In this document: piece after piece, positions 1-7,109 of the stretch
How the letters are laid out: each line of letters opens with the position of its first letter
How positions within the stretch are numbered: the first letter of the stretch is position 1
Origin: Paenibacillus sinensis
GTDB taxonomy: Bacteria > Bacillota > Bacilli > Paenibacillales > Paenibacillaceae
Direction of reading: 5' to 3'
Assembly (NCBI RefSeq): GCF_019904155.1
Contig: NZ_JAHCMB010000217.1
Location: 12,989 to 76,988, forward strand
DNA length: 64,000 nt
Notes under the pieces: generated by a model
Told to the model about the DNA's origin: nothing
Seen by the model: the letters and a program-made list of their open reading frames with translations, nothing else
The model's database searches: none
Made by a program: the position numbers and the translations under genes

Positions 1-33
1 GTTGCTAAAGTTCCTATTATGGCTAAAATCATG

Positions 34-60
34 TTGGCCTTCCGCGGGATGTGTTACAAT
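34..60 (+). promoter_or_regulatory. Possible sigma-A promoter of the PII gene
   Basis: TACAAT at 55-60 resembles a -10 box. TTGGCC at 34-39 is the nearest -35-like hexamer, but the spacer is only 15 bases, so the assignment is weak. No complete TnrA/GlnR box is visible in the 94 bases upstream of the gene, although the promoter region is cut by the window edge. Confidence 0.3.
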
Positions 61-106
61 CAATGCTGCCGATGGCTAACTACCGTACTACTTATTGGAG
101 GTCATT

Positions 107-454
107 ATGAAAAAAGTAGAAGCGATCATCCGTCCCGAGAAGCTGAGAGAGGTTATAGAGGCTCTTCGCATCATAAATGTAACCGGTTTTACAGTCACTC
201 AAGCTCAGGGACGCGGCCAGCAGAAGAACACGACAGGCGTTTATCGGGGCAAGTCCTATACGGTGAATCTGCATCACAAGATCAAAATCGAGATCGTGGT
301 ATCCAACCACAAAGTGCAGGAGACGATCCAGACTCTTATCCGGACCGCTCAGACCGGCGAGATGGGCGACGGCAAAATTTTTGTCAGCACCATTGAGGAA
401 ATGTACAATATCCGCACCGGCGAACCCGACGAGACCATTGATGAATTAATGTGA
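107..454 (+). CDS. glnB: PII family nitrogen regulatory protein
   Basis: A 115-residue PII signal protein, which senses ATP/ADP and 2-oxoglutarate and typically binds and blocks an AmtB ammonium channel. The fold is complete: the N-terminal MKKVEAIIRPEK strand, a T-loop around GVYRGKSY with a Tyr where the modified Tyr51 lies in enteric PII, the B-loop TGEMGDGKIF, and the C-loop RTGE. The ATG at 107 is chosen because GGAG at 97-100 is the ribosome binding site; a TTG at 95 in frame is part of that site. An ammonium transporter follows, so GlnK-like regulation of that channel is the natural inference. A terminator separates the two genes. Confidence 0.95.
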   Translation: MKKVEAIIRPEKLREVIEALRIINVTGFTVTQAQGRGQQKNTTGVYRGKSYTVNLHHKIKIEIVVSNHKVQETIQTLIRTAQTGEMGDGKIFVSTIEEMYNIRTGEPDETIDELM

Positions 455-486
455 ACTGCATTACATGAATGACAAACCTGTGAACA

Positions 487-521
487 AAGAGAGGCGAAGT
501 CCTGAACTCGTCTCTTTTTTG
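487..521 (+). terminator. Intrinsic terminator after glnB
   Basis: AGAGAGGCGA and TCGTCTCT form a stem with one bulge around a short loop, followed by a T run at 515-520. It ends the glnB transcript before the amt promoter. Confidence 0.75.
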
Positions 522-538
522 TGTTAGCAAACATAACA
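522..538 (+). promoter_or_regulatory. TnrA/GlnR-type operator upstream of amt
   Basis: TGTTAGCAAACATAACA matches the consensus TGTNA-N7-TNACA at every fixed position. It ends 7 bases before the amt -35 box. Such sites are bound by the nitrogen regulators TnrA and GlnR in Bacillus and by GlnR in Paenibacillus. Activation from just upstream of -35 would fit TnrA-type control; this is inference. Confidence 0.75.
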
Positions 539-545
539 TTTCATG

Positions 546-574
546 TTGACAATGATAGGCCTCGCTTTTACTAT
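546..574 (+). promoter_or_regulatory. Sigma-A promoter of amt
   Basis: TTGACA at 546-551 and TACTAT at 569-574 are separated by 17 bases, a near-consensus sigma-A promoter. It lies directly downstream of the TnrA/GlnR-type box and 39 bases before the amt start codon. Confidence 0.75.
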
Positions 575-613
575 TAGAGATGCTCATATCGTGTCAGGGA
601 GGATAACATCAAC

Positions 614-1897
614 ATGAATGCCGGAACTGAAGTAGCAATGAATACCGTATGGGTTGTACTGGCAGCGGCCATGGTTATATTCATGGAAGGCGGGTTCAGC
701 CTGCTAGAAGCTGGCTTGGTACGGACGAAGAATGCGGTTAATGTGACAATGAAAATCTTTGTGGATTTGACGGTGGGAGTGCTGGCCTTTTTTCTCATCG
801 GATTCGGACTCTTGTTTGGCAAAGACTCGGGCGGTGTCATCAGCTTCAATTTCTGGGGCGCTTCCCAGTCGCTGAAGATGTCCCTCGATCTCCCGCTCGC
901 AGCCTTTGTCTTGTTTCAAATCGGATTCGCCATTGCGGCGATCTCCATTATTTCCGGCGCGGTTGCGGAACGGATGAGCTACAAGGCGTATATTTTGATC
1001 GCTGCATTCGTGGCCGCTATCCTGTACCCGATCTCGGCGCATTGGATCTGGAACGGAGACGGATGGCTGGCGCAGCTTGGCATGAAGGATTTTGCAGGCT
1101 CCGCTGCGATTCATGCCCTGGGCGGGTGGGCGGCATTCGCCTTTGCCAAAGTGCTCGGCCCCCGCAGGGGAAGATTCAATTCGGACGGCAGCGTGAACGT
1201 ATTCGCGCCAAGCAATATTCCGCTGGCTTCGGCGGGAACCTTTATTCTCTGGTTTGGCTGGTTCGGCTTCAATTCGGGAAGCACGCTGAATGCGTTTGAT
1301 GTTAATCTCGCTTCCATCGCACTCAACACTACGCTTGCGGCAGCGGCGGGAGGAACAGCGGCGATGGTGTACACGATGTTCCGCTACGGGAAGGCGGACC
1401 CCAGTATGACGATGAACGGCGCGCTGGCCGGTCTCGTTGCCATTACCGCAGGCTGTGCCTTTGTCAGCGCCTATTCCTCGATACTGATCGGACTCATTGC
1501 AGGTGTGCTGGTCATCTGGGGAACGCTGGTCATCGACAAATTGAAGGTGGATGATCCGGTTGGAGCCGTAGCCGTTCACGGGATCAACGGAGTCTTCGGA
1601 ACGCTGGCGGTCGGCCTGTTTGATAAGAACGAAGGTCTCCTGACGACAGGCGGCTTGCATCTGTTAGGCGTGCAGGCACTCGGAATCGCAGTTGTCGTCA
1701 TCTGGGGGCTCTCCATGAGCTTCGGCTTCGCGAAGCTGGTCCAGAAGACGGTTGGCCTGCGGGTGACGGCTGAGGAAGAAGAGGAAGGTCTGGATATGGC
1801 AATGCACGGCATTCCGGCCTACAACGAGCTTGAGCGGTTCAGTGACCAGCCGGGCATCGATCCTCGCCTTCTGCACAAGACTGGAACCGGACTTTAG
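614..1897 (+). CDS. amt: Ammonium transporter, Amt family
   Basis: A 427-residue polytopic membrane protein of the Amt/Rh family that conducts ammonium/ammonia across the cell membrane. The family start (VWVVLAAAMVIFMEGGFSLL) and a conserved TKN follow. The two pore histidines are in AAIHALGG and VAVHGING. The N terminus contains no cleavable signal that I can see. A GGGAGG ribosome binding site lies about 11 bases before ATG 614. It is paired with glnB immediately upstream but has its own promoter and nitrogen-type operator. The cytoplasmic tail is acidic (EEEEEG). The family assignment is secure. Confidence 0.95.
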   Translation: MNAGTEVAMNTVWVVLAAAMVIFMEGGFSLLEAGLVRTKNAVNVTMKIFVDLTVGVLAFFLIGFGLLFGKDSGGVISFNFWGASQSLKMSLDLPLAAFVLFQIGFAIAAISIISGAVAERMSYKAYILIAAFVAAILYPISAHWIWNGDGWLAQLGMKDFAGSAAIHALGGWAAFAFAKVLGPRRGRFNSDGSVNVFAPSNIPLASAGTFILWFGWFGFNSGSTLNAFDVNLASIALNTTLAAAAGGTAAMVYTMFRYGKADPSMTMNGALAGLVAITAGCAFVSAYSSILIGLIAGVLVIWGTLVIDKLKVDDPVGAVAVHGINGVFGTLAVGLFDKNEGLLTTGGLHLLGVQALGIAVVVIWGLSMSFGFAKLVQKTVGLRVTAEEEEEGLDMAMHGIPAYNELERFSDQPGIDPRLLHKTGTGL

Positions 1898-2020
1898 AGC
1901 GGCAATGCTTGGAAGCATTGAACCTGGAGCCGATTCCAGAGCTGTATCTGAGCAGGAGCCGGAACTGAGAACCTGGAGCTGGCGCTCGAACTAGATCTGG
2001 AGATTTGCTTATAACAACGG

Positions 2021-2104
2021 AAAAAAGGGCAGCCCGGCTGAGGAATACCCCGTGTTTTTGAAACGGGGGGCAGATTCCTTGCATTTGCCGGGCGGCCCTT
2101 TTTA
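2021..2104. terminator. Bidirectional terminator between amt and azoreductase
   Basis: AAAAAGGGC-AGCCCGGC at the left pairs with GCCGGGC-GGCCCTTTTT at the right, and an inner CCCCGT...ACGGGG hairpin sits between them. A/T runs on both sides make it suitable for the convergent amt (plus) and azoreductase (minus) transcripts. Confidence 0.8.
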
Positions 2105-2127
2105 ACGAAATAAATGACAAGCCAACC

Positions 2128-2763
2128 TCAGAACGTCCCCGCCGCTTCCTTGGCTCTGGCGATCCCGTTCTCCTTGATCTGCTGGGCTTTGTCCGGCTCC
2201 GCGTTATGCCCTTCAATGAAGATTCCTTCAAGTGACGGCACACCGTAGAAGTTCATCATGATCTGGATGTACCGGTGACCCATTTCCAGCTGGGCGGCTG
2301 CACCCTCGGAATAATAACCGCCCCGGGCTTGAATGTGGATCGCCTTCTTGTCCGTCAGCAGACCAACCGGTCCTTCGGCTGTATACCGGAAAGTTTTGCC
2401 GGCGACGGATATCGCGTCAAAGTAAGCTTTCATAACCGGGGGAAAAGAGAAGTTCCAGAAAGGGGTCACGAATACGTATTTATCGGCCTCAACGAACTGG
2501 TCACTCAGCGCAGCCAGACGTCCTACCTTGGTCTGTTCGTCTGCGGACAGCTGATCAAAGGCGGCGCCGGACTGTAGCTTGCCCCAGCCGCTGAATACAT
2601 CGGCATCGATGTAGGGGATATGCTCCTTGTAGAGGTCGATCCGGATGATCTCGTCGCCCGGGTTCTTCGATTGATAGGTATCGATGAACGCTTTTCCGGC
2701 CGCCATACTGTAGGAGACCTGGTGGTCATGCGGGTGGGCGGTAATATAGAGCAGCTTGGCCAT
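2128..2763 (-). CDS. azoR: FMN-dependent NADH-azoreductase
   Basis: A 211-residue flavodoxin-fold reductase of the AzoR family, which uses FMN and NADH to reduce azo compounds and quinones. The family N terminus AKLLYITAHPHDH is the FMN-phosphate-binding strand-loop, and FVTPFWNFSFPPVMKAYFD carries the PxxNF-type flavin contact. RGGYYSEGAA and the C-terminal EGIFIEGHNA are also typical. The start is uncertain. AGGAGG lies 13 bases before ATG 2763, and another in-frame ATG at 2775 lies one base after it, too close; homology favours 2763. It is monocistronic and convergent with amt. Confidence 0.88.
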   Translation of the reverse strand: MAKLLYITAHPHDHQVSYSMAAGKAFIDTYQSKNPGDEIIRIDLYKEHIPYIDADVFSGWGKLQSGAAFDQLSADEQTKVGRLAALSDQFVEADKYVFVTPFWNFSFPPVMKAYFDAISVAGKTFRYTAEGPVGLLTDKKAIHIQARGGYYSEGAAAQLEMGHRYIQIMMNFYGVPSLEGIFIEGHNAEPDKAQQIKENGIARAKEAAGTF

Positions 2764-2877
2764 GTTGGGTTTCATTCCTCCTGGTGAGTGATCTGCCGTT
2801 AGTGTTGGATTTTCCCGGTGATTTATTCATGGCGATTTGCCGGGTACGTTAGAGATACGAACCAGCCCGAATCGCCG

Positions 2878-2907
2878 CACATACATAAATAACACATACA
2901 TAAATAA
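2878..2907 (+). repeat. Perfect 15-bp tandem duplication
   Basis: CACATACATAAATAA occurs twice back to back (2878-2892 and 2893-2907) in the gap between azoR and the sda-like gene. The rest of the 2764-3113 gap holds no gene that I can support. Confidence 0.85.
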
Positions 2908-2930
2908 AGCGGACCCCGAAGGACCCGCTT
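2907..2930 (-). terminator. Probable terminator of the sda transcript
   Basis: On the minus strand AAGCGGGTCC and GGGTCCGCTT pair around a TTCG tetraloop, with two G-U wobbles in the middle, followed by TTTATTTAT. It lies about 185 bases beyond the sda stop codon, in the correct orientation. Confidence 0.6.
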
Positions 2931-3113
2931 GCTATGAACGGCAAGCTGCTATGTAGTGCTTCTGATATCTTGGCCGGATAAGGTGCTCAATCGCCGTTGT
3001 TCGCATTCCGCAGTGAAAGCCTAGCCTATTGGTGTAGAAGCGTACTTGAATCTTGAATTTGTACTGGAAATGAAACGATAAACCTGTCAGAATACGAATA
3101 GACAAGGAAGTAT

Positions 3114-3281
3114 TTACTCGATAAGCTCTGGTTTCCTCTTGATCAGCACGTCTTCGATGATTTCGATAAACTCCGCGGATGCCTTCGCCTGTACCGCCAA
3201 CTCATAGATGTTCAGCAGTTGTTCATTGGTCAATGTTTCCAGTGAAGAAGGACGCGGAGAAGGAGTAAAATGATAGTTCAT
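3114..3281 (-). CDS. sda: Sda-like sporulation histidine kinase inhibitor
   Basis: A 55-residue protein resembling Sda, the checkpoint protein that binds the sporulation sensor kinases and blocks phosphorelay signalling when DNA replication is disturbed. The core LTNEQLLNIYELAVQA followed by FIEIIEDVLIKR matches the helical-hairpin pattern of Sda (LSDELLIESYFKA...FIELIE...IKR). ATG 3281 is preceded by AAGGAGG at an ideal distance, so upstream in-frame codons are not used. The N-terminal PSPRPSS segment is slightly longer than in Bacillus. In B. subtilis sda is driven by DnaA boxes; I see no clear TTATNCACA site here. Confidence 0.75.
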   Translation of the reverse strand: MNYHFTPSPRPSSLETLTNEQLLNIYELAVQAKASAEFIEIIEDVLIKRKPELIE

Positions 3282-3384
3282 TAAATTCCTCCTTAAGGTT
3301 GAATGGTTGTGCAATATACATCCTTTCCAAATGATACCATTTGTTTGATGGCTTGTCTTCTTCTGTTCTCCCTCTCAATTCTTC

Positions 3385-3412
3385 TTTACATATCATGGGT
3401 ATTATGTAATAA
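3385..3412 (+). promoter_or_regulatory. Possible promoter of the DinB-like gene
   Basis: TTTACA at 3385-3390 and TAATAA at 3407-3412 are spaced by 16 bases, about 40 bases before the start codon at 3453. The surrounding sequence is strongly A/T rich, so alternative -10 hexamers are possible. Confidence 0.4.
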
Positions 3413-3452
3413 TAATATTTTTTGTTAACTTAGATAGAGGAGAGTGTAAAAA

Positions 3453-3971
3453 ATGAGCCAGCGTCCGCAACCTGAAGAGTATGACAAGTTTTTTGAGAAG
3501 TATATCGCTCTTGTTCCGGAGGAAGGAAGCTTGGAAGAACTGCTCGGCGAGCAGGCCAAAGCGGTAATCGCTTTATTCGGAGAACTATCGGAGGAACAAG
3601 CGGCTTATCGTTACGCTCCCGGTAAATGGAGTTTCAAACAGCTGCTGGGCCATTTGATCGACTCCGACCGGATTATGTCGTACCGGATGTTCTGGATCTC
3701 CCGGGGGGACAGCACATCGCTTCCCGGATTTGACGAGAATTTCTTTGTGGAAGCCGGTCAATATGACTCGTATCTGCTGAAGGATCTGATTCCTCTCTAC
3801 GAAGCCTCCCGGCAGTCCACGCTGGCTCTTGTCGGCAGCATTAAGGATGAAGCCTGGACCCGGATGGGGAACGCGAACGGGCATGCCATTTCGGCCGGAG
3901 CCCAGCTCTGCCTGATGATTGGGCATGAACGCCATCATTTGAATATCATTAAGGAACGGTATCTCGGATAG
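3453..3971 (+). CDS. DinB-family metal-dependent protein
   Basis: A 172-residue four-helix-bundle protein of the DinB/YfiT superfamily. Members carry a three-histidine metal site; some are thiol transferases or hydrolases, but most have no assigned substrate. The expected signatures are present: WSFKQLLGHLIDSDR in the second helix (first His) and a C-terminal GHERHHLNIIKERY (the other His residues). GAGGAG lies just before ATG 3453. A small gene follows 11 bases later and is probably co-transcribed. The exact reaction cannot be read from the sequence. Confidence 0.85.
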   Translation: MSQRPQPEEYDKFFEKYIALVPEEGSLEELLGEQAKAVIALFGELSEEQAAYRYAPGKWSFKQLLGHLIDSDRIMSYRMFWISRGDSTSLPGFDENFFVEAGQYDSYLLKDLIPLYEASRQSTLALVGSIKDEAWTRMGNANGHAISAGAQLCLMIGHERHHLNIIKERYLG

Positions 3972-3982
3972 GAGGGACTGGG

Positions 3983-4240
3983 ATGGGGGTGTGGCGGAGT
4001 ATCTTAAGGCTGTTGTGGTCGCCTGAGCGTCATCTGTTGGCTGAAACGTTCGATCAGTTCGAATACTTCCGGATCAAGGGAGCGCTGGGCAGCGTCGGTA
4101 TCCGGCATCGTACCGTTTTCTCAGGGACGTCCGCAGCTGCTGAACGCCGCAGTCACCGCGGTGGGCCATCTACCATTCTATATCGGATTTATATCAGTTC
4201 TGAAGATGAAGGAAGAGCGGCGAAGGCGCTGAAGCGCTGA
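3983..4240 (+). CDS. Small hypothetical protein
   Basis: An 85-residue basic protein that I do not recognise with certainty. GGAGG lies before ATG 3983, 11 bases after the DinB-like gene, suggesting one transcript. The middle is rich in Arg, Ser and Ala, and the C terminus ILYRIYISSEDEGRAAKAL resembles the end of small DUF2007-type proteins, whose function is unknown. It has no signal peptide or convincing membrane segment. Confidence 0.55.
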   Translation: MGVWRSILRLLWSPERHLLAETFDQFEYFRIKGALGSVGIRHRTVFSGTSAAAERRSHRGGPSTILYRIYISSEDEGRAAKALKR

Positions 4241-4275
4241 GGATTTTTAGCCCTTGAAGTCATTTCATGAAAAAT

Positions 4276-4320
4276 AGGCCATGAACATCTGCGGCAAGCA
4301 GGCGGTCATGGCCTTTTCTA
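4276..4320. terminator. Bidirectional terminator
   Basis: AGGCCATGA (4276-4284) and TCATGGCCT (4306-4314) form a perfect 9-bp stem flanked by A-rich sequence on the left and TTTTCT on the right. It serves the plus-strand DinB-like pair and the convergent tdk gene. Confidence 0.75.
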
Positions 4321-4332
4321 TGGCTGGCTAGC

Positions 4333-4902
4333 CTATAGTGAAGGATTCTTGTGGCATTTGCGGCATACCGGATAGTAAGTCTCGTTGCCGCCGATCTGAA
4401 TCTGCTTGCCGGTATAGACGGGCTTACCGTTCTCAACCCGCAGCGTCATGGTGGCTTTCCGCTCGCAGAACCAGCAGATTGTCTTCATTTCCTCGATTTT
4501 ATCCGCATAGATAAGCATATACTTGCTGCCCTCGAACAGATTGTTCTGGAAATCGTTCTTCAGACCAAAGGCCATCACCGGAATGTCCAGCTCATCGACG
4601 ATCCGGACGAGCTGAAGAATGCTGCTCTTGTTCAGGAACTGGCATTCGTCGATCAGCACGCAGTGCGGCTTCGGCTCATTCGAGCTGACGATGCCGAATA
4701 TATCGGTGCTCTCATCGATCGCGATGGCCTGTCTGCGCAGACCGATCCGCGAGGATACATAGCCCACTTCATCACGGTTGTCGATGGCGGAGGTAAAGAT
4801 CAGTACGGACTTGCCCTGTTCCTCGTAATTATGGGCAACCTTCAGAATTTCGATGGATTTCCCGCTGTTCATGGAACCGTATTTGAAAAATAATTGTGCC
4901 AC
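4333..4902 (-). CDS. tdk: Thymidine kinase
   Basis: A 189-residue type II thymidine kinase that phosphorylates thymidine to dTMP in nucleotide salvage. The P-loop GSMNSGKS is at residues 9-16, the Walker B-like segment is VLIDECQFL, and the zinc ribbon is CWFCERKA plus CRKCH near the C terminus. The start is a GTG at 4902, supported by GGAAGGGA about 10 bases upstream. Length and motifs are standard. The C terminus is slightly short after CRKCHKNPSL, within the family range. Confidence 0.95.
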   Translation of the reverse strand: MAQLFFKYGSMNSGKSIEILKVAHNYEEQGKSVLIFTSAIDNRDEVGYVSSRIGLRRQAIAIDESTDIFGIVSSNEPKPHCVLIDECQFLNKSSILQLVRIVDELDIPVMAFGLKNDFQNNLFEGSKYMLIYADKIEEMKTICWFCERKATMTLRVENGKPVYTGKQIQIGGNETYYPVCRKCHKNPSL

Positions 4903-5007
4903 TGGCTATCTGTCCCTTCCCTGAAAATGCGACCTCTCTAGAGTATCACACTCCCGCTGCGGCAGGCCACCAAAAAAGAGCCTCACTGGTCACCGGTCTG
5001 CCGAATC

Positions 5008-5016
5008 TGTTAAAAT
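5008..5016 (+). promoter_or_regulatory. Extended -10 promoter before the ABC exporter leader
   Basis: TGTTAAAAT contains the TGn extension and a TAAAAT -10 box. No good -35 hexamer is present (GGTCAC at the expected place). The expected transcription start is about 5022-5023, at the ATG of the short leader ORF, so that ORF may be leaderless. This is a prediction. Confidence 0.4.
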
Positions 5017-5022
5017 AACGTC

Positions 5023-5070
5023 ATGCCAACCTGCCGCTCTTTGACAGCGCAGGTTATTTTTTTTCGGTAA
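5023..5070 (+). CDS. Putative 15-residue leader peptide of the ABC exporter operon
   Basis: ATG to TAA encodes MPTCRSLTAQVIFFR, and its codons cover the whole intrinsic terminator at 5028-5064. No Shine-Dalgarno precedes it, but the predicted transcript may begin at its ATG. The arrangement is reminiscent of ribosome-mediated attenuation, as described for the B. subtilis bmrB leader of the bmrCD multidrug exporter. I do not claim homology to BmrB. Whether this ORF is translated is unproven. Confidence 0.4.
   Translation: MPTCRSLTAQVIFFR
5028..5064 (+). terminator. Intrinsic terminator in the leader of the ABC exporter operon
   Basis: AACCTGCCGCT (5028-5038) pairs with AGCGCAGGTT (5046-5055), with one bulged C, followed by A and eight T. 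It stands upstream of the 5110-8928 genes and no complete gene precedes it on this strand, so it looks like an attenuator. Upstream GCGGCAGG (4959-4966) is complementary to CCTGCCGC (5030-5037) and could compete with the stem if transcription starts farther upstream. Confidence 0.7.
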
Positions 5071-5109
5071 TCGATTCGGTAATTGATGATGGAGAGGAGT
5101 ACACCAAGC

Positions 5110-5319
5110 ATGGCAGAGGATCAAGACACATACAAGGAACGGATGACCAGATTGAAGGAAAAGGGCGCTCTTCCGCCCGAAGCGGAGAATCTCATGGAAG
5201 AGCTGCTCGCCAAGCTGGCGGAGGCGGAACGGAGCAATCTCGCGCTTCGCCGCGCCGCTCTCAAGGCGGCTGGAGGCCAGAGTATGTCCACCCGGCTGCG
5301 GGAAGCCTTATATGAATAG
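5110..5319 (+). CDS. Small charged protein encoded before the ABC exporter
   Basis: A 69-residue hydrophilic protein rich in Glu, Leu and Ala (ENLMEELLAKLAEAERSNLA), predicted as largely helical or coiled coil. I do not recognise a family. ATG 5110 is chosen because GGAGAGGAG lies about 10 bases upstream; an ATG at 5083 has no such site. It ends 11 bases before the first ABC gene and is surely co-transcribed with it. By position it matches the small first gene of the Bacillus bmrBCD operon, but no sequence similarity is claimed. Confidence 0.65.
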   Translation: MAEDQDTYKERMTRLKEKGALPPEAENLMEELLAKLAEAERSNLALRRAALKAAGGQSMSTRLREALYE

Positions 5320-5330
5320 AAGGTAAGCCT

Positions 5331-7109
5331 ATGTCCATTCTGTTTAAATTTCTCAAGCCGTACCGGACTGCTGCGATTCTGGCACTCGTCATGATGCTGA
5401 TCGAGCTCTCGGTCGAGCTGTCGCAGCCCTATCTCATTTCCAAAATCATCGATAACGGCATACGCAGGCATGATTTATCTGTAGTGTGGACGTGGGGAGG
5501 ATTCCTTGTACTCAGCGCCATTGTAGCGTTCTCAGCGGGGATTCTGAGCTCCTTCTTTGCTTCACATGCGAGCCAGGGCTTCGGCTTCGATATGCGGGAC
5601 CGGCTCTATGAAAAAGTGCAGTCGTTCACGTATGCCGCGTTCAACCGTTTTGCCGCCTCGACACTGATCACCCGGCTTACAGGGGATGTCTCCCAGCTTC
5701 AGGATGCGGTATTCACAGGACTGCGTTTCATGTCTCGCATCCCGCTTGTGGTGCTCGGCAGCGTAGTCATGGGGCTGGTGGTGCAGTGGCGGCTTGGACT
5801 CGTGCTGACCGTGACCGTCCCGGTCATGATCGTCCTGCTGATACTGCTGATGCGCCGGTCCTCCCGGATGTTTCGGACCGTCCAGAACAAGCTGGACAGT
5901 GTCAACGGGGTCGTTCAGGAGAATCTGACCGGCATCCGTCTGATCCGCGTCTTCGTGCGGATGGGCTACGAAGTGACCCGCTTCGCCGAGTACAGCCGGA
6001 ACCTGATGCGCAGCACGATTTCGGCCCTCCGGCTCACCGAAACGGCAATGCCGTTCGTCCTGCTGCTGATGAACGGCGGCATCCTGGTGCTGCTGTGGTT
6101 CGGCCGCATTGAAATCGCTCACGGGAACGCCACGCTGGGGCAGACGGTTGCCGTGATCAACTACACGCTGCGCGCGGTCGGCGGACTCTCGGCGCTGTCC
6201 GGCATCGTGGCCGCCTTCTCGCGGATGCGCGCATCCGCGCTGCGGGTGGGCGAAGTGCTGGACGCTCCAGGCGTCGAGGATACCCGCCGGAGCGAACGCG
6301 CAACTTCGGAGAATGGCGTGAACAATGCCGATATGGAGAACCCGCCCCAGCCTATCCGGGGAGCTGTCTCCTTCGAGCATGTGTCATTCCGATATCCGGA
6401 TAGCGATATCGCCGTTCTGGCGGACATTTCATTCAAGGCCGAGCCCGGCGAGGTTGTGGCGATAATGGGGGCGACCGGCTCGGGCAAGACGTCGCTTGTG
6501 TCGCTGATCGCCCGGCTCTATGAACAGACGGAGGGCGTGATCCGGGTGGACGGCCGGGACACGCGTGAACTGAATCTCGCCGATCTGCGCGGTGCGATCG
6601 GGTACGTTCCCCAGGAGGTGCTGCTGTTCTCGGGCACCGTCCAGGATAATATCGCCTGGGGCAATCAGAAGGCGACGCCTTCCGAGATTGAAGCCGCCGC
6701 CCGGGCGGCGCAAATCCATGATACGATCATGAGCCTCCCGGATGGCTATGACGCTCTGCTCGGGCAGCGGGGAGTCAATCTGTCCGGCGGGCAGAAGCAG
6801 CGTCTCAGCATCGCCAGGGCGCTGGTGCGCAGACCGTCCATCCTGATTCTGGACGACAGCACGAGCGCGCTTGACGCCGTTACCGAAGGCAGGCTGCTGG
6901 CGGAGCTGCAAGAGCTGTCCTGCACGACATTTATCATCACCCAGAAGATCGCCTCGACGGCGGCAGCGGATCTGATCCTGCTGCTGGACGAAGGCAGGCT
7001 GCTGGCGGCCGGGACCCATGAGCAGCTGCTGGCCGGCTCCGGCCTGTACCGGAGCATCTGCGAGTCGCAGGGCGGAAAGGAGAACCTTCATGTTCAAAAC
7101 CGTGCTTGA
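5331..7109 (+). CDS. Heterodimeric ABC exporter subunit with degenerate ATPase site
   Basis: A 592-residue half-transporter with six membrane helices (about residues 10-310) followed by a nucleotide-binding domain. Walker A is GATGSGKTS and the signature is LSGGQKQR. Walker B is ILILDDSTSALD, with Asp 509 where the catalytic Glu normally stands, and the switch His is replaced by Gln (FIITQKIAS). This is the pattern of the non-catalytic partner in heterodimeric multidrug exporters (BmrC/BmrD, LmrCD, TM287/288). The next gene overlaps it by 20 bases and supplies the catalytic partner. Drug export is the likely role; the substrate is unknown. Confidence 0.9.
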   Translation: MSILFKFLKPYRTAAILALVMMLIELSVELSQPYLISKIIDNGIRRHDLSVVWTWGGFLVLSAIVAFSAGILSSFFASHASQGFGFDMRDRLYEKVQSFTYAAFNRFAASTLITRLTGDVSQLQDAVFTGLRFMSRIPLVVLGSVVMGLVVQWRLGLVLTVTVPVMIVLLILLMRRSSRMFRTVQNKLDSVNGVVQENLTGIRLIRVFVRMGYEVTRFAEYSRNLMRSTISALRLTETAMPFVLLLMNGGILVLLWFGRIEIAHGNATLGQTVAVINYTLRAVGGLSALSGIVAAFSRMRASALRVGEVLDAPGVEDTRRSERATSENGVNNADMENPPQPIRGAVSFEHVSFRYPDSDIAVLADISFKAEPGEVVAIMGATGSGKTSLVSLIARLYEQTEGVIRVDGRDTRELNLADLRGAIGYVPQEVLLFSGTVQDNIAWGNQKATPSEIEAAARAAQIHDTIMSLPDGYDALLGQRGVNLSGGQKQRLSIARALVRRPSILILDDSTSALDAVTEGRLLAELQELSCTTFIITQKIASTAAADLILLLDEGRLLAAGTHEQLLAGSGLYRSICESQGGKENLHVQNRA

